Below are positions 37,269-48,376 of a DNA stretch of 64,000 nucleotides, piece after piece. The position numbers and the translations under genes are program-made. The stretch lies in the NCBI RefSeq assembly GCF_022201045.2, contig NC_068557.1, positions 10,166,501 through 10,230,500 on the forward strand, written 5' to 3'. How positions within the stretch are numbered: position 1 is the stretch's first letter; every line of letters begins with the position of its first letter. Origin of the DNA: Citrus sinensis (lineage: Eukaryota; Streptophyta; Magnoliopsida; Sapindales; Rutaceae). A model generated the notes under the pieces. That model saw only the letters and a list, made by a program, of their open reading frames with translations, was not told where the DNA came from and did not search any database.

Positions 37269-37522
37269 TTAGATTGTACTTGTAATAATTAATCTCCAAT
37301 TGTTATACATGAGATGAGATTTATTATGGTGTGAAAAGCCCTAAAAAAAAGTTAAATATTTATCTTGAAAATACAATATCTTATAATTTATGTTCCATTT
37401 TTGAATCCTATAAACTATAACCCCGCAAATTAAACTCCTAGATATTAAAAATACTTTGATAATTTTATTAATTTGAGTTTAATATTAAGTATTTGATTGA
37501 ATTATTTGTTGTGAATTGAGTG

Positions 37523-38602
37523 GATTGAATTAGAGATGGCCAATGGGCCGTGTAACACGTGGCACGGCACGGTCTCGGGCACGGGCATGTACGGCACGAG
37601 CACATTTTGGTGGGGCACGAGGCACGGCACGACACGCATGTAGGCCGTGTCGGGCCTAGAATTTTGAGCACGCGAGCCTTAAAAGCACGACACGATTAGA
37701 GATGGGCCAAAACACGGCACATGAAAAAGCACGGTTCATTGGTGGGCTAGCACGCGGCCCGTGGGCAATCAATAGCACGTGAGCCAAAATATATTTAAGT
37801 AATTTTTTTTAATAAAAAGTAAATATAAAATGTTATGAAATTAAAGAAAAATATCTTGAAATTAATTGTTTTAATATATTTTTTAGCATAGACTTTTAAA
37901 AATTAATTTAAATAATCAAATCTTAGTTTAAATAAATATTCTAATTTTTTTATATTTATAATTTTTAAATGAATAAGTAAATAACATGATTTTAATAAAT
38001 AAAATTATAAATATCATAGTTTTATTTATGATATTTATTAAATGAATAATATTATTTATGATATTTATTTATTTAATTATTTATGTTTATAATTTATTAA
38101 ATGAATAAGTAAATAACTAAATATCATGATTTTAATAAATAAAATTATAAATATCATAAATTTATAGATGATAAATAAAAAATAAAAGATTTTACAACAT
38201 TAATAATAAAATATTTTTTATATGAAATATTTTTCATATTAATATTAAATCATAACTTAGTTAATATTTAATAGAGATATGTTTCATTTGTGAATGAAAT
38301 ATTTTTCATATTTATTATTGGTAGGCTTAAAAAAGCATACCAGACATGTGGGCTTGAATAAAGCACGTCAGACGTGAAGGCGTTTTTAAGCACGCTAAAA
38401 TAAAAAATTGGTGATTTTTTTTTTTGCACAGCCCACAGCGCGGCACGAGGCTCGTGGTGTGGGTCATGCTGAGCTCAACTAAAAAAAAAGATGGGCACGG
38501 CACGGCCCACCAAATTAATAGGCCGTGCCATGCCAGCCCACGAGCCCTTGTGGGCTGCTAATTGATGGCCAGCACGGCCCATTGGGCAGAGTTAGATTGA
38601 AT
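37523..38602. mobile_element. Non-autonomous hAT element, GCACGG-rich, with 8-bp TSD
   Basis: The element spans 37531-38594 (1,064 bp). It opens TAGAGATGGCCAATGGGCCG and, read inward from the other end, TAACTCTGCCCAATGGGCCG. The 8-mer GATTGAAT flanks it exactly at 37523-37530 and 38595-38602. Both subterminal regions carry many GGCACGGCACG-type repeats, and the middle is AT-rich and noncoding. A second internal start-like motif (TTAGAGATGGGCCAAAACACGG) near 37,696 suggests an internal duplication. Confidence 0.9.
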
Positions 38603-40309
38603 CACTAGTGCATCAGCATGGCTATATATAATATTAAAGCAGCCGCAGGCAGCAGCAGCCCACCTCCTTTAATTTTGACAATTAATTTGTCAAAGTCACA
38701 AAAAGGCAGAACCTGCCTCGTTAACAAACTTTGACAAAATATTTTAATTTTCTATGGAGTAAATTGGAGTCAATCCAATACTGTCGGACCGCGCTTTTAC
38801 AAATCGCATCACGCTTGGCATAAGGAGTAATTAATATGTTAGCCCACATTTTATGCATTATTTATATAGTAGATGGTGAATCTAATAATTTTATAAAATT
38901 ATTTATCTATTTAATAAATGAAGGTTATATGGTATTTGAGATATTAGTTGAGAAGTGTAATATTAAAGCATTATCAGCACACTCTTTAAATAATTTTTTA
39001 TTACTTATTTAAAAAGGTATAATAACAAAAAGGGTTTTGAAATTGAGGAGAGAGAAAAACACTCATTCATTTGAAGAATTTTATTTTGAAGTCTTTAATA
39101 TAGTATCATATTATTTTAGTATAGGAAAATGTTTGATTAAAATAATAAAATTTATTTTATTTGAAGAGCTTTTCGGAGATGACTTATTTGTGCTATCTGA
39201 CAAATAGAAGAATGACTGATAAAAAAGAAAACATGTTAGTAACTAAACCCCCACTCCAATCCTATAAGCGAGTTTCAAACTTCAGCATTGGCGGTCCAAT
39301 AATTTTATAGTCAAGTTTCGTGTTTTTTTTTTTAATTATGCTAGATCACACGTTTCTCTAACTAAAGCACACGATCCCTCTTCCTTTCATGATGAGTTGG
39401 CTTTCTATGACTATTCTAAATAGATGGATATTTTACTTCAAATAGATTATTACTCAAATTACAACTCATAGTACATGAGATTAATATTGATATATTTACA
39501 ATCAGATAATTATTGGAACTAATTTTATATCAAATCTTATATAATATTGCCCAAATTCTAACTTTATCTAATATTAAATAAACGTCTAATCCACTCACAT
39601 ATCAAAAGAAAGAAGACTATTAGATAATTATTGAAACTAATTTTATATTAAATCTTATATAGTATTGTCCAGATTCTAACTTTTTCTAATATTAAAAAAA
39701 CGTCTAATCCACTCACATATAAAAAAGAAAGAAGACTATTAACATGATATTAAGAAAACTAGAAGCAAGATAGCACAAGGAATGATAAAGGAGCCCAATA
39801 ATTCTAGAAAAAATGAAGATAAGATGATGCTATTATTTAAGATGACCTACATTTTTGAGATAATTAAAATTTCAACATAACATTCCTATCAAGGGGATAA
39901 AGGGAAAAGTTATACTTTTTCAATAATTACCTAAAACAATAATAAGTCATCACTATTTATAATATAATTAACCTGGCTCCCTAAATTAACTGAAACCAAA
40001 AAAAAAAAAAAATGAATTACAGTCGCACTATGATTAAAGAATCCTAAGAACACACTTAGTTTAACTCTAATTAAAAAAAATATAAAAAAAAAACTGAAAC
40101 GAACAAATTCTAAAATTTTCCTTACATCAATGGGATCACAACAATTCACACCATAATGATATTCTAAATTCATAAAAAATATACATGAATAGTGAGTGGA
40201 CCCACATCATTCACTATTCATGTGAGAGGGGTGTAAGATACATGTATGTAACTTAGCATTAGCCAAAATATAATAATCAATATACAAATGTACAAAACGA
40301 TCTATGAAG
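38603..40309. other. Intergenic AT-rich DNA
   Basis: No gene recognised. It contains a two-copy 118-bp tandem repeat (separate entry) and the probable 3' UTR of the calmodulin-like gene next to 40,310. Confidence 0.4.
39504..39739. repeat. 118-bp tandem repeat, two copies
   Basis: Unit 1 is 39504-39621 and unit 2 is 39622-39739. Both begin AGATAATTATTG(G/A)AACTAA and share ACGTCTAATCCACTCACATAT and AGAAAGAAGACTATTA. They differ at roughly ten positions. Confidence 0.85.
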
Positions 40310-40735
40310 TCACGACATCATGATCCTAAACTCATCAAAATTTAGGACTCCATCACCATTGAGATCAAAATAAGCAATCATCGACTTACATTCATCATCA
40401 CTTTTGGACTGCCCTAGCCTACTAAGCATCCTCTTTAAACTCTTAGGCGTAATACACCCACAACCATCCATCTCATACATCTTAAAAGCCTCCTTCAAGT
40501 CATTCATTTTCTCTTCCTCACCACTGCCTTCAACTAACCTAACAAAGTCATCAAACCCTAGCAGCCCATCTCCATCTGCGTCCAAGAACTCGACCGCTGC
40601 CTCCGCCTCAGCCAATGAGAGCTCCCCTCCAATTGCTTCAACACACTGTTGTATCTCCGAGGGAGATATTTTTCTATCTCCATTGCTGTCAAAGTGATTG
40701 AATACACGCTCATATTGTTGGTACTTCTCCTTCAT
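40310..40735 (-). CDS. Calmodulin-like calcium sensor (CML)
   Basis: A single-exon gene of 141 residues with four EF-hand positions, resembling the plant CML37/38/39 and rice CML31 group. EF1 loop Asp16-Glu27 (DSNGDRKISPSE) and EF4 loop Asp124-Glu135 (DLNGDGVLNFDE) are canonical. EF2 (52-63, DADGDGLLGFDD) has Asp instead of Glu at position 12. EF3 (88-99, EMDGCGCITPKS) has Cys at position 5 and Ser at position 12, so it probably does not bind calcium. Such proteins are stress- and wound-responsive calcium sensors; the target is unknown. There is no N-terminal extension or acylation site, so it is likely soluble. The start chosen is the only ATG consistent with the family N terminus. Confidence 0.93.
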   Translation of the reverse strand: MKEKYQQYERVFNHFDSNGDRKISPSEIQQCVEAIGGELSLAEAEAAVEFLDADGDGLLGFDDFVRLVEGSGEEEKMNDLKEAFKMYEMDGCGCITPKSLKRMLSRLGQSKSDDECKSMIAYFDLNGDGVLNFDEFRIMMS

Positions 40736-40884
40736 TTCCCGATAAGAAATATAATGCAGCTTGGTTGGTGATGAAGCAGCTAGTTTGCGTGTGTGTACAT
40801 ATAGATATAGATATAGATTCAGATGTAAAATGCAAGAGCAAGCGAAGAACTTGAAAACCCTAAGGATTTGGCAAGGAGCTTATC

Positions 40885-40892
40885 TTTATATA
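40885..40892 (-). promoter_or_regulatory. Probable TATA box of the CML gene
   Basis: TATATAAA on the minus strand, 150 bases before the ATG. This implies a leader of about 115-120 bases. Confidence 0.6.
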
Positions 40893-42130
40893 CGGAGACC
40901 AGTCGGTGACAGGAAGTCTGAGGAGGAAAAGTAGAAGTTTCCGATTGAGAAACCCCACGCGTGGCGTGAGTTGACTGGTTTGCTTGTGATTTGGGGTGTC
41001 CTGCAATTTGTACAGTGAAGAAGGAAGACCGTTGACTTTTATTTTTTAACAAAAGAAAATTTAACTGGTCATGCCTGCCATATCGTCATGCATTAGGAAA
41101 TTAATGATGCGGTGATGGTAATTTGTGAAAGGAATCATACCATATCAAAGTGGGAATTAATTGAAATTATTGCGAGCTAGCTTTCTTTTTTTATAAAGAC
41201 CTTTTGGACGGTACAGCAATACCGACTTAATATCCTAGAAGATTTTCCACAACCGTCAAAACTTCCATACCCACCAAATACCCAAAAAAAAAAAAAAAAA
41301 AAAAAAGAACAAGGACTTGAGGAAAGAGGTGGGAATTAATAGGGAGAGCTTTATAATTTCTTTTCATAGCCATTCTTCGTTGACTGAATTTCATTCTTAA
41401 AGGAGGTGCAAGGAAATTGAGGTGTCCCAGAAATATGGAAAGGGAAGAAGATTCGTGCATGGATATTAGAGGGAAAAAGTAAATTAAAAATTTGTAAAAA
41501 CACTTGCGATTCTACTTTTTTTTTTAGATTATCTTTCAATTGAATGATAACAACAATAACCTTTTGTAAAAGCTGTACATATAAATTAAATTTATATTTT
41601 CGTTGATATGACAAGAATTCTTTTTCCCAAAGATTAAATAGACAAAAAGAGAGGGCTAAGAAATCTTATTTGAAAGTAGATGCTTTATTACTTTAATTAT
41701 TACTTAACTCCACAATATGTAAGATAGAGCACACTCCTAACACTTGATCATTAATCAACTTATAAAATAAACCATAATGCCATTGGACCCCTAGCCCGAT
41801 GTTGAGAATTCACACGCACAGCATGAGTTCAAGTTTTAAAGGGACAATTTCTCTTATATAGGATGTATATATTTCTCGCATGAGTTCAAATCACCACAGG
41901 AAGATTTTTTTTTTTTTTTTCAAGAATAGATTTTTCTCCAATAATTGTGGAAATAGATTTCGAGTTATATTGCTCGGCATCCTTTTTGTGAGGTTATGTA
42001 TATTAAAAAAAAAAACACATAACAATTAAAAAAATAATTATGTAAATCAGAACGCAATTATGTAGTTTGCGGAATTGTACGAGAAACATATAAAAAGACA
42101 TATTTTACGATGGACAATCTTCCTAAATCA
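40893..42130. other. Intergenic, upstream of the CML gene
   Basis: No gene. A-rich runs occur (41,283-41,306). Around 41,770-41,920 the motif GCATGAGTTCAA occurs twice, reminiscent of tRNA-type B boxes from decayed SINEs, but no complete element can be drawn. Confidence 0.35.
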
Positions 42131-42203
42131 GCCCGTCTAGCTCAGTCGGTAGAGCGCAAGGCTCTTAACCTTGTGGTCGTGGGTTCGAGCCCCACGGTGG
42201 GCG
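42131..42203 (+). tRNA. tRNA-Lys (anticodon CUU)
   Basis: 73 nt that fold into a complete cloverleaf. Acceptor stem GCCCGTC pairs with GGTGGGC (one G-T wobble at each of two positions) and the discriminator is G. The D arm is GCTCAGTCGGTAGAGC. The anticodon stem CAAGG/CCTTG encloses loop CTCTTAA with anticodon CTT. The T stem GTGGG/CCCAC encloses TTCGAGC. A and B boxes (TAGCTCAGTCGG, GGTTCGAGCCC) are intact and there is no intron. A T-rich stretch follows (TTTATTGTTTT), which could serve as a Pol III terminator. It decodes AAG codons in cytosolic translation. Confidence 0.97.
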
Positions 42204-43092
42204 CATTTATTGTTTTACTGCGGGATCTCAAGGATGCCATTGCTAAATGTTCTGTCCAAGATGATATAAAGGCTGCTGCCAACTAGGGGTGGGTAAAAAA
42301 ATCGTGCATTAGAGAAAATCGATCTGAAATATTTTGTTTGGATCGGTTTTAATTTTTTAAAAAATTGAAATATATGGTTAGTAAAAAAAACCGAAATGCA
42401 GGTTCGGTATTTGGTTCACTCAACTGAACCGAAAAATCGGGTTATTCTTAAAATTTTATTTAAATAAACACGTGTTAAATTTTAATTGGTGCGTAAGATA
42501 ACTAAAATAGGCATGCACACACACGATTACAGGTATATATATATATTTAAAAATTGTTGTTGGTGTTTGTTTTTAAATTTTTTTTTTATTTTGTGTTGTA
42601 AGTTTTAATTGTTGTTATTTTTATTTATCTTTACAACATTATATTTATGTAGATGGAGTATTGGAGTTTGATTATGTATTTTGAAATCTTAATATTTCAT
42701 ATTTTGTAAGTACCTTATTAGTAGTTAGTAAGATATTAGTGATAAAATGTGTTTTGAATACTTTGTTTTTATTGTTAATATTTATAATGAAATTAGGATA
42801 AATTAATTCTTAAAAAAAATTATTACATTTATGAGGTCTAATGGGCTAAAAATTTAGAAATTCAAAATAGGCCCAATAGGCCCAAAACCGAAAAAACCGA
42901 ACCGAACTGAACTGATCCAAAAAGATCCGTTTATATTCGGTTTTTATTGAGTTCGGTTCTTATTTATTTCTTTTTATAAAATAACCGATTTAAATCGGTT
43001 CTGCTTAATTTCGATCCGAACTGAACCGGATCGAGCCGTACCCACCCTACTGCCAACCCAAACGCATTCCATCGGATTCGTCTCGTCCGAAA
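42204..43092 (+). pseudogene. Unidentified exon-like remnant interrupted by an hAT MITE
   Basis: Immediately after the tRNA an open frame reads FIVLLRDLKDAIAKC then SVQDDIKAAAN. It stops being coding at the hAT element (42284-43049). It resumes after the TSD as NPNAFHRIRLVRK and is followed by a good splice donor (AAAG then GTAAGAG at about 43,093). Removing the element and one TSD copy restores one continuous frame of about 38 codons. I do not recognise the protein. No acceptor site or upstream exon is visible, so this looks like an orphan exon left by a rearrangement. It could also be a chance frame. Confidence 0.4.
42276..43057. mobile_element. Non-autonomous hAT element with perfect 8-bp TSD
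   Basis: The element is 42284-43049 (766 bp). Its left end is TAGGGGTGGGTA and its right end CCGTACCCACCCTA, an inverted match. The 8-mer CTGCCAAC is repeated at 42276-42283 and 43050-43057. Subterminal regions carry GAACCGAAC and CGGTTC motifs in both orientations. It does not encode a transposase. Confidence 0.92.
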
Positions 43093-43124
43093 GGTAAGAG
43101 TATTGAGAGCCTTAACTGGTCAAG

Positions 43125-43447
43125 ACTCAAGAGTATGCTTGATGTCTTGGTTCCTGAATTGTTCAGGATTTATATTATAGAAGGTTTATCGGCTGAGAAT
43201 ATGTTGGTAACTTGCCTCGGGGAACCATTGTCAAGCTAAACAAAACGATCAAGCACAAGCAAGGAACTTGGTTTTCAAGCAAAATGAGGTCATGGTTTAA
43301 GAACCCTAGCAAACAGGACATGGAGATGCATGAGCATGCGTGTATGCTTTCTCATTCTGCCTGCAGAGAATTTTTGGGGCTCTGAAGATGCTAGCATTGA
43401 GTGACATGCTGAGCCTACCAGTCATGACTATGTTATCCAATTCCTTA
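43125..43447 (-). pseudogene. DUF247 relic 1, internally deleted
   Basis: The plus strand parallels the intact gene at 44.2-45.5 kb: GGTCAAGA(..)TATGCTTGATGT, AACCATTGTCAAGCT and GGTTTTCAAGCAAAATGAG. It then jumps after AAACAGGACATGG directly to the segment coding for the N-terminal part (TGCTAGCATTGAGTGACATG). The central part of the N-terminal half is therefore missing, and further indels disrupt the frame. It cannot encode a functional DUF247 protein. Confidence 0.8.
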
Positions 43448-44236
43448 GGGTAAAGTGAAAAAGAAAAGAAAGAAGAAGAAAAAGAAGATTCCCATGACAA
43501 TATCCATTTCTTCTATAGCCAGCATTTGCCAGTCATTGGCTAGCAAGAGATTATGTGACAAGCTTACTGGTCCACCAACCGCATCAATCTTTTTGGACAA
43601 AAGATAACTCTCTTATAACTCACAACTTCAATGGCTTCACCATTGTCTGAAAATTGACAAGTAGATGCATATTACTCAAGTCACAAGACAATACCAGGCT
43701 GTGGGAATCTTGCGGGTCTACTTCTCAGGTCTTTTCTTTTTTGTTATAGTAAACCATCCGGTATCCCAAGATCACATCTCACGTCTTTTCTCTTAACCTC
43801 TTTTGCAAGCAAGATATGTTAGTTATAAAGGTTCAATTTTCTTTTTAATACGTAGAGAAGTAAGGTTACTTGTATATTTAATCAAAGTTAATTTATGCTT
43901 CACATTCACCAACAACTTGAGCAATCTGGTTTTTCCATGCCACATTGAATTCACAGAGAAAGAAAAGAAACTAGATTTGGTATTTACAAGGTTAATAGTA
44001 TCTTTTTGATAGGAAAAAAAAAAAAGAAAAAAAGAAAATGGGTATAGCAAAATGAAACCACCATCCCTTACTGCACAAACAAACAAGAGTATCTCACTCC
44101 AATATGAACTATAAAATACATTTATTTCATACCTGGACTTGCCCAACTTGTATCACAATCTAAGCAAAAGCAGATTCTTGGCTTATACAAGATTCAACCA
44201 AATTAAATTTGGTTTACACAGCATTCAACAATTTGA

Positions 44237-45526
44237 TCATTTAAAAGGAGGACTGGAAAACAAAGTCTGAAGGATAGCCAGAATCAAAAGGATAGTACCA
44301 ACAACTTGAGAAACAATGGCCCAAGGGGAGCCACAATACCTGTGCGTGTATGCATATCTCAAACGAGATCTCCAATGCCTGCAGTACAGGTTCACTTCCT
44401 GGCAAACAGGAAGATAATAAAAATTTTTGACACGAGCATCATAGTACAGCTTTTTGAAAAACTGAGTTACATCCCCGATATTCAGCCAGTTATCGATAAG
44501 GTGATACTCGAAGAGTAACTTTACATCTTTATTGGTGTCAATGAGACTATCCATGAGCTTGGCATAAGAAGTGACTATTGGTTCATAATTCGGACAACAT
44601 TGCTCAAAGCTGATGAGGTTCCTGAAAAGAGTTTCTGTTGTTTCCTGGATAAGCAAAGGTGGGATTTCAAGAACACCATTACTTCTGAATTTTATATCGA
44701 GGATACTAGCTGAATTTACTCTCTGTAACTTGATTCCGGACTCCTGCAACGTCATGGCAGAAGGGCAAATATCCCATTCCCTTTTTCGATTACTGCATTT
44801 GTATCCTTTTTCCAAAGGCAAAACCAATGAATGCCGCAGTAGGTCAAGAATATGCTTGATGTTACGGACTTCGAATTGCTCTGGCTTTGTTTCATCAGGT
44901 TTTTTAGATGAGAAGATGTTAGCGAAGTATTCGAGAGTAACCATAATCAAAGACTTTCGTTCAGAATCAGGAGCCATTGTCAAGCTGAACAACCGCTCAA
45001 GAACCAGCCAAGGAATTTGGTTTTCAAGCAAAATGAGATCATGGTTTAAATATTCTAGAAAACAAGACATGGCAAATATAGGATCATCAGGCTCTTTTGG
45101 TAAAATATCACAGTCTTTGCGGAATAGCTCAATAATAAAGCAACCATCAAGCACTAAAACTTCTATAAATTCTCGATCATCCAAATCAATAGAACCTGCG
45201 TAGCACTGTCGAGCAGGATCTTTGAGAGAAGCGATGGCATCGACGAGCTCCCTCCATTTGAGATGTGGATCCGGTGATCTTCGGAGGATGCCTTGCATGT
45301 ACTTCCATTTGATTCTTTGTGTAAGTTTGAGTTGTTCATTTTTACAGTGGAAAGGGCCAAATGAAAATGCATGAGGGATGTATGCGCTTTCATTATGCCT
45401 CAAGAGAATTTTCGGGGTCTTGAAGATGCTAGCATTAAGTGCCATGGCGAGTGGTTCTGCCATCATATCTTCAAAGGAGGATCCCAATAGTTTTACATCA
45501 ACCACGATCTGATCCCTTTCTGCCAT
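44237..45526 (-). CDS. DUF247 (UPF0481) family protein, duplicate A
   Basis: An intact single-exon frame of 429 residues. It has the DUF247 hallmarks FSFGPFH (near 55), VLVLDGCFIIE (near 122), HDLILLENQIPWLVLERLF (near 160), NLISFEQCCPN (near 320) and a C-terminal membrane helix after SPWAIVSQVVG. Function unknown. The duplicate at 61,379-62,665 differs at about one residue in six. Over the first 160 codons I count about 39 base differences, of which about 26 codons change the amino acid. Two broken relatives lie nearby (43.1 and 52.6 kb), so this is an actively rearranging small cluster. The start codon is shared with duplicate B. Confidence 0.93.
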   Translation of the reverse strand: MAERDQIVVDVKLLGSSFEDMMAEPLAMALNASIFKTPKILLRHNESAYIPHAFSFGPFHCKNEQLKLTQRIKWKYMQGILRRSPDPHLKWRELVDAIASLKDPARQCYAGSIDLDDREFIEVLVLDGCFIIELFRKDCDILPKEPDDPIFAMSCFLEYLNHDLILLENQIPWLVLERLFSLTMAPDSERKSLIMVTLEYFANIFSSKKPDETKPEQFEVRNIKHILDLLRHSLVLPLEKGYKCSNRKREWDICPSAMTLQESGIKLQRVNSASILDIKFRSNGVLEIPPLLIQETTETLFRNLISFEQCCPNYEPIVTSYAKLMDSLIDTNKDVKLLFEYHLIDNWLNIGDVTQFFKKLYYDARVKNFYYLPVCQEVNLYCRHWRSRLRYAYTHRYCGSPWAIVSQVVGTILLILAILQTLFSSPPFK

Positions 45527-45595
45527 AGCAGTGTTCTTCTACTTCTGCTTGGGTTCAACAAGAATCAGAGTGAGAACTTGAAAAGCTGAACATTC

Positions 45596-45602
45596 ATATA
45601 TA
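45596..45602 (-). promoter_or_regulatory. Possible TATA box of DUF247 duplicate A
   Basis: TATATAT on the minus strand, about 70 bases before the ATG. The matching place in copy B (about 62,731-62,740) lacks four of these bases, which removes the TATA-like run. Confidence 0.4.
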
Positions 45603-45846
45603 CTTCGGTATACTAAAAATGCAAATGAAACAGTTGCTGATTTAAATTGCGCATACTTACAACTTACAAATTTGATTCCTGTTCTGATTTATGAATCAAA
45701 TCTTCATGAGTTCTCACTCTATTCTTGAGCAACCTGCAGAATGTACTTTTTTGAAAAAAAAAAAAAAAAAAGTTTAAGGGCGTTAGCAAGAAAATGCAAT
45801 GAACCTTGACCATGCATGAAGTATTGAAGCAACAAATGATCTTTAT

Positions 45847-46062
45847 ATGCATGGTAAAGGATACAAAAGAAGACGCAGGAGAAAGGATTTATCTATTGTT
45901 GCAGGTATGCAATGCCTTTCGCTGATTAAAGATATTAAAGACAAAGCGCATATGAAGAATATGTGGGATTTTGTATCGAACAAGTTTACTAAAGTGGGTA
46001 AAGTTCACATGTACAATGTGAAATCATCCTTAATCCCTTTTAATTTGGAGCCAATCATATAA
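45847..46062 (+). CDS. 71-codon open frame inside a perfectly duplicated block, copy A (function unknown)
   Basis: A frame of 71 codons beginning MHGKGYKRRRRRKDLS with a strongly basic N terminus. The rest contains MQCLSLIKDIKDKAHMKN and ends NLEPII. I do not recognise the family. It lies divergently upstream of the DUF247 gene. It is identical base for base to 62,982-63,197, inside a stretch of about 348 nt (45,771-46,118) without any difference, whereas surrounding duplicated DNA differs at a few percent. TTGTTGCAG followed by GTATGCAATGCC could be an intron end, so this may be a decayed exon rather than a gene. Confidence 0.3.
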   Translation: MHGKGYKRRRRRKDLSIVAGMQCLSLIKDIKDKAHMKNMWDFVSNKFTKVGKVHMYNVKSSLIPFNLEPII

Positions 46063-46803
46063 TGTGAGCTAGCAGAAATTTTAGAATACAGTGGAGATAA
46101 TATAATCGACTAATATGTGTAATTATATTTAATATAATCATCACTTGTATGATAATTTTTTTAAAATAAATATACATGTTATAATATGATCTACTTATTA
46201 TATGACTAATATGATACTTCTAATTTATTTTAGAATTTCTCGTAAGCTAAAGAGGAAAAGTAAAAATCATTATTAAAAATACCAGTCCTGGAGAATTTAT
46301 ACTTTGCTTCGGCTAATAAAAAGATATTGAAAATGCCATTCTTCTTCTTTTATTCTTTTTTTTTCCCTTTTCCGGAATTTGGGAATTCAAATACTTAGAC
46401 ACATTGAGGCATTGATTGGTTTTGCCATCGGAAGTCGGAAGTCTATCGAGACTCGGTCGAAAATTTTAACCCCATCGAGGAATATTTAATTATCTACGAC
46501 CACCATCCATATTTGTGGAAAAAGGATTATATTGAGTCCTTATATAGATTTTAACTTGTAATCTGCTTTGTCCAGAGAACAAGTCTACTATTAGATTAAG
46601 GATTTACAGGCTCAGTTTGCCATATTTTTCAATTAGAATTTATTTAAGTAGTACTTTTTCTTAATAAAATTTTTACCAATAAAATTTAATTGTTTATTTG
46701 TCGACAAAAAAATTTAAAGTTATATTATTAAAAGAAATAAATAAGGTGGTGAAATAAATGAATTATGTTTTAGGTAGTTCAACATTTTAAAAAAAATTTC
46801 TAA

Positions 46804-48376
46804 CCATTACTTCCAAAAACCCATAAAAGAGCCCATAATTAAAATTTTTAGTAATAGAAGTAAAATAATTTATTTAATCATTTACTTAAAATGTTGAAAA
46901 TGCAACCAAACAACATAAAAAATTATAAAAAGAACTTTTAAAATTAAATAAATATTTTTAGTCATTAGATTAGTCATACCAAACATGCAATTACGGGGTT
47001 CTAAGACAAGGACAAATATAAAGTAAGATACGCATTAATAATTAAAAAATATGTAATATGTAATAACCTTTTTGGTCTTTGTCAACATAAAATGGGTGGG
47101 CTATTTTTTTTTTAAATCGATTCTTAAAAGTAGGAACTAAATATTAATTTCCATTAATTGTTATAAAATTAAAGCGTGCTAATGATGGTAATGGCCAATG
47201 GGCTTTCTTTCATTTGCGATGCTTTTGTGACCTTTGGATGTGATTCTAAAGTTCACGGTTTTGCTGTACATGATGACAGCAAAAAGTTAAACAAAGATAA
47301 AGTAAAGATCATTGGATTCAATCCAACAGCTCCTATCCGTTTCCAAAATAATATTATAATCTAAAAAAATCTCAAATCAGATGATTTTCCCTATTACTGA
47401 AACTGAGCTCCAGCCAGCTTGCAACCGTGATTTGATGTCCTTTTTTTTTTTTTTATTTGTGATCCAACCATTAGATTCAACTAAAGAGTTACAAAATTAT
47501 TCGAACGGCGATGATGCAATTACTTGGTTACTAATGTTGCAGCCCCTGCTTCATAAAAAAAATAAGAAGAGGGTAGGTTTTAAAATTTTGACACATAGGT
47601 CCATTAAAATATTTTATGATCTTTATATGGGTCAAGGGTAATTTGGTGAGATGAATATATTTAGGTATTAAAAATATAGATGGATTATTTTAACTTGCTA
47701 AAATACTTTCCACACCCATTTTATCTAAAATATCAATTACAAATTTTTTTCCATTTTTTAGTATATTTTTTTAAAAATAAAAAACGCATTTAAATGTTTT
47801 ACCATTTAAGATAGTATTACTTATAATGATAAACAATTATTTTAATTAGATAAATCAAACTTAACTTTTATTTCTATATACTTGCTCAACATCAAATAAC
47901 CTTATAACTCTCATCTCTTTCATACTTTTTTATTGAAAATTTTTAAGACCTTAATCCACTTAATCCTCCATAAAATTAAGGTAGTATGGTACCAACTAAT
48001 AATTTCAGCAGAATATATAATAGTTTATTTGAATAAATTTACCTCTTATCCTTGGTTAATGGTTATACATTTGATCGATAGTCATGTTTATCATTTATGG
48101 CATCTGCGTTTTTACATTTACGTGATTAATTTGTGTAATATTCACATAAAAAAATGAAAATATTCTGGTGGTGATTGATGAATCTGTAAATCAAAATTTT
48201 TTTTCCCTAAATATGAATTTTAAAACAAATGTTGAACTTCCATGAATTTTATGAGCTTATGTTTTTTCTTATACTAGAAAGATTAGTTAATAAGAACATG
48301 AAGATGGAGGGAAAAAAAGGGGAAATTTATGGATCTAACCACTTAAAAAATAAAAAAAAGAATACTATTTGGTGGG
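46804..48376. other. Gene-free AT-rich stretch
   Basis: No protein-like frame recognised; only homopolymer runs and AT-rich DNA. Confidence 0.4.

Larger units (their letters stand above)
43448..46803. repeat. Segmental duplication, copy A
   Basis: This block is repeated at 60,632-64,000 with an offset of about 17.1-17.2 kb and in the same orientation. It holds a DUF247 gene, its 3' flank and at least 1.2 kb of upstream DNA. The upstream side is very similar (about 96-98% by eye) and the gene and 3' flank clearly less so (about 90-92%). Copy B runs off the window, so the true right edge is not visible. Confidence 0.9.

Noticed and set aside
41765-41960. SINE-like repeats of GCATGAGTTCAA
   Set aside because: B-box-like motifs are present but no paired A box, tail or TSD could be assigned.
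47176-47641. Short open frames of 62 and 86 codons
   Set aside because: No similarity to any family I know and no promoter or splice context; they are compatible with random open frames.
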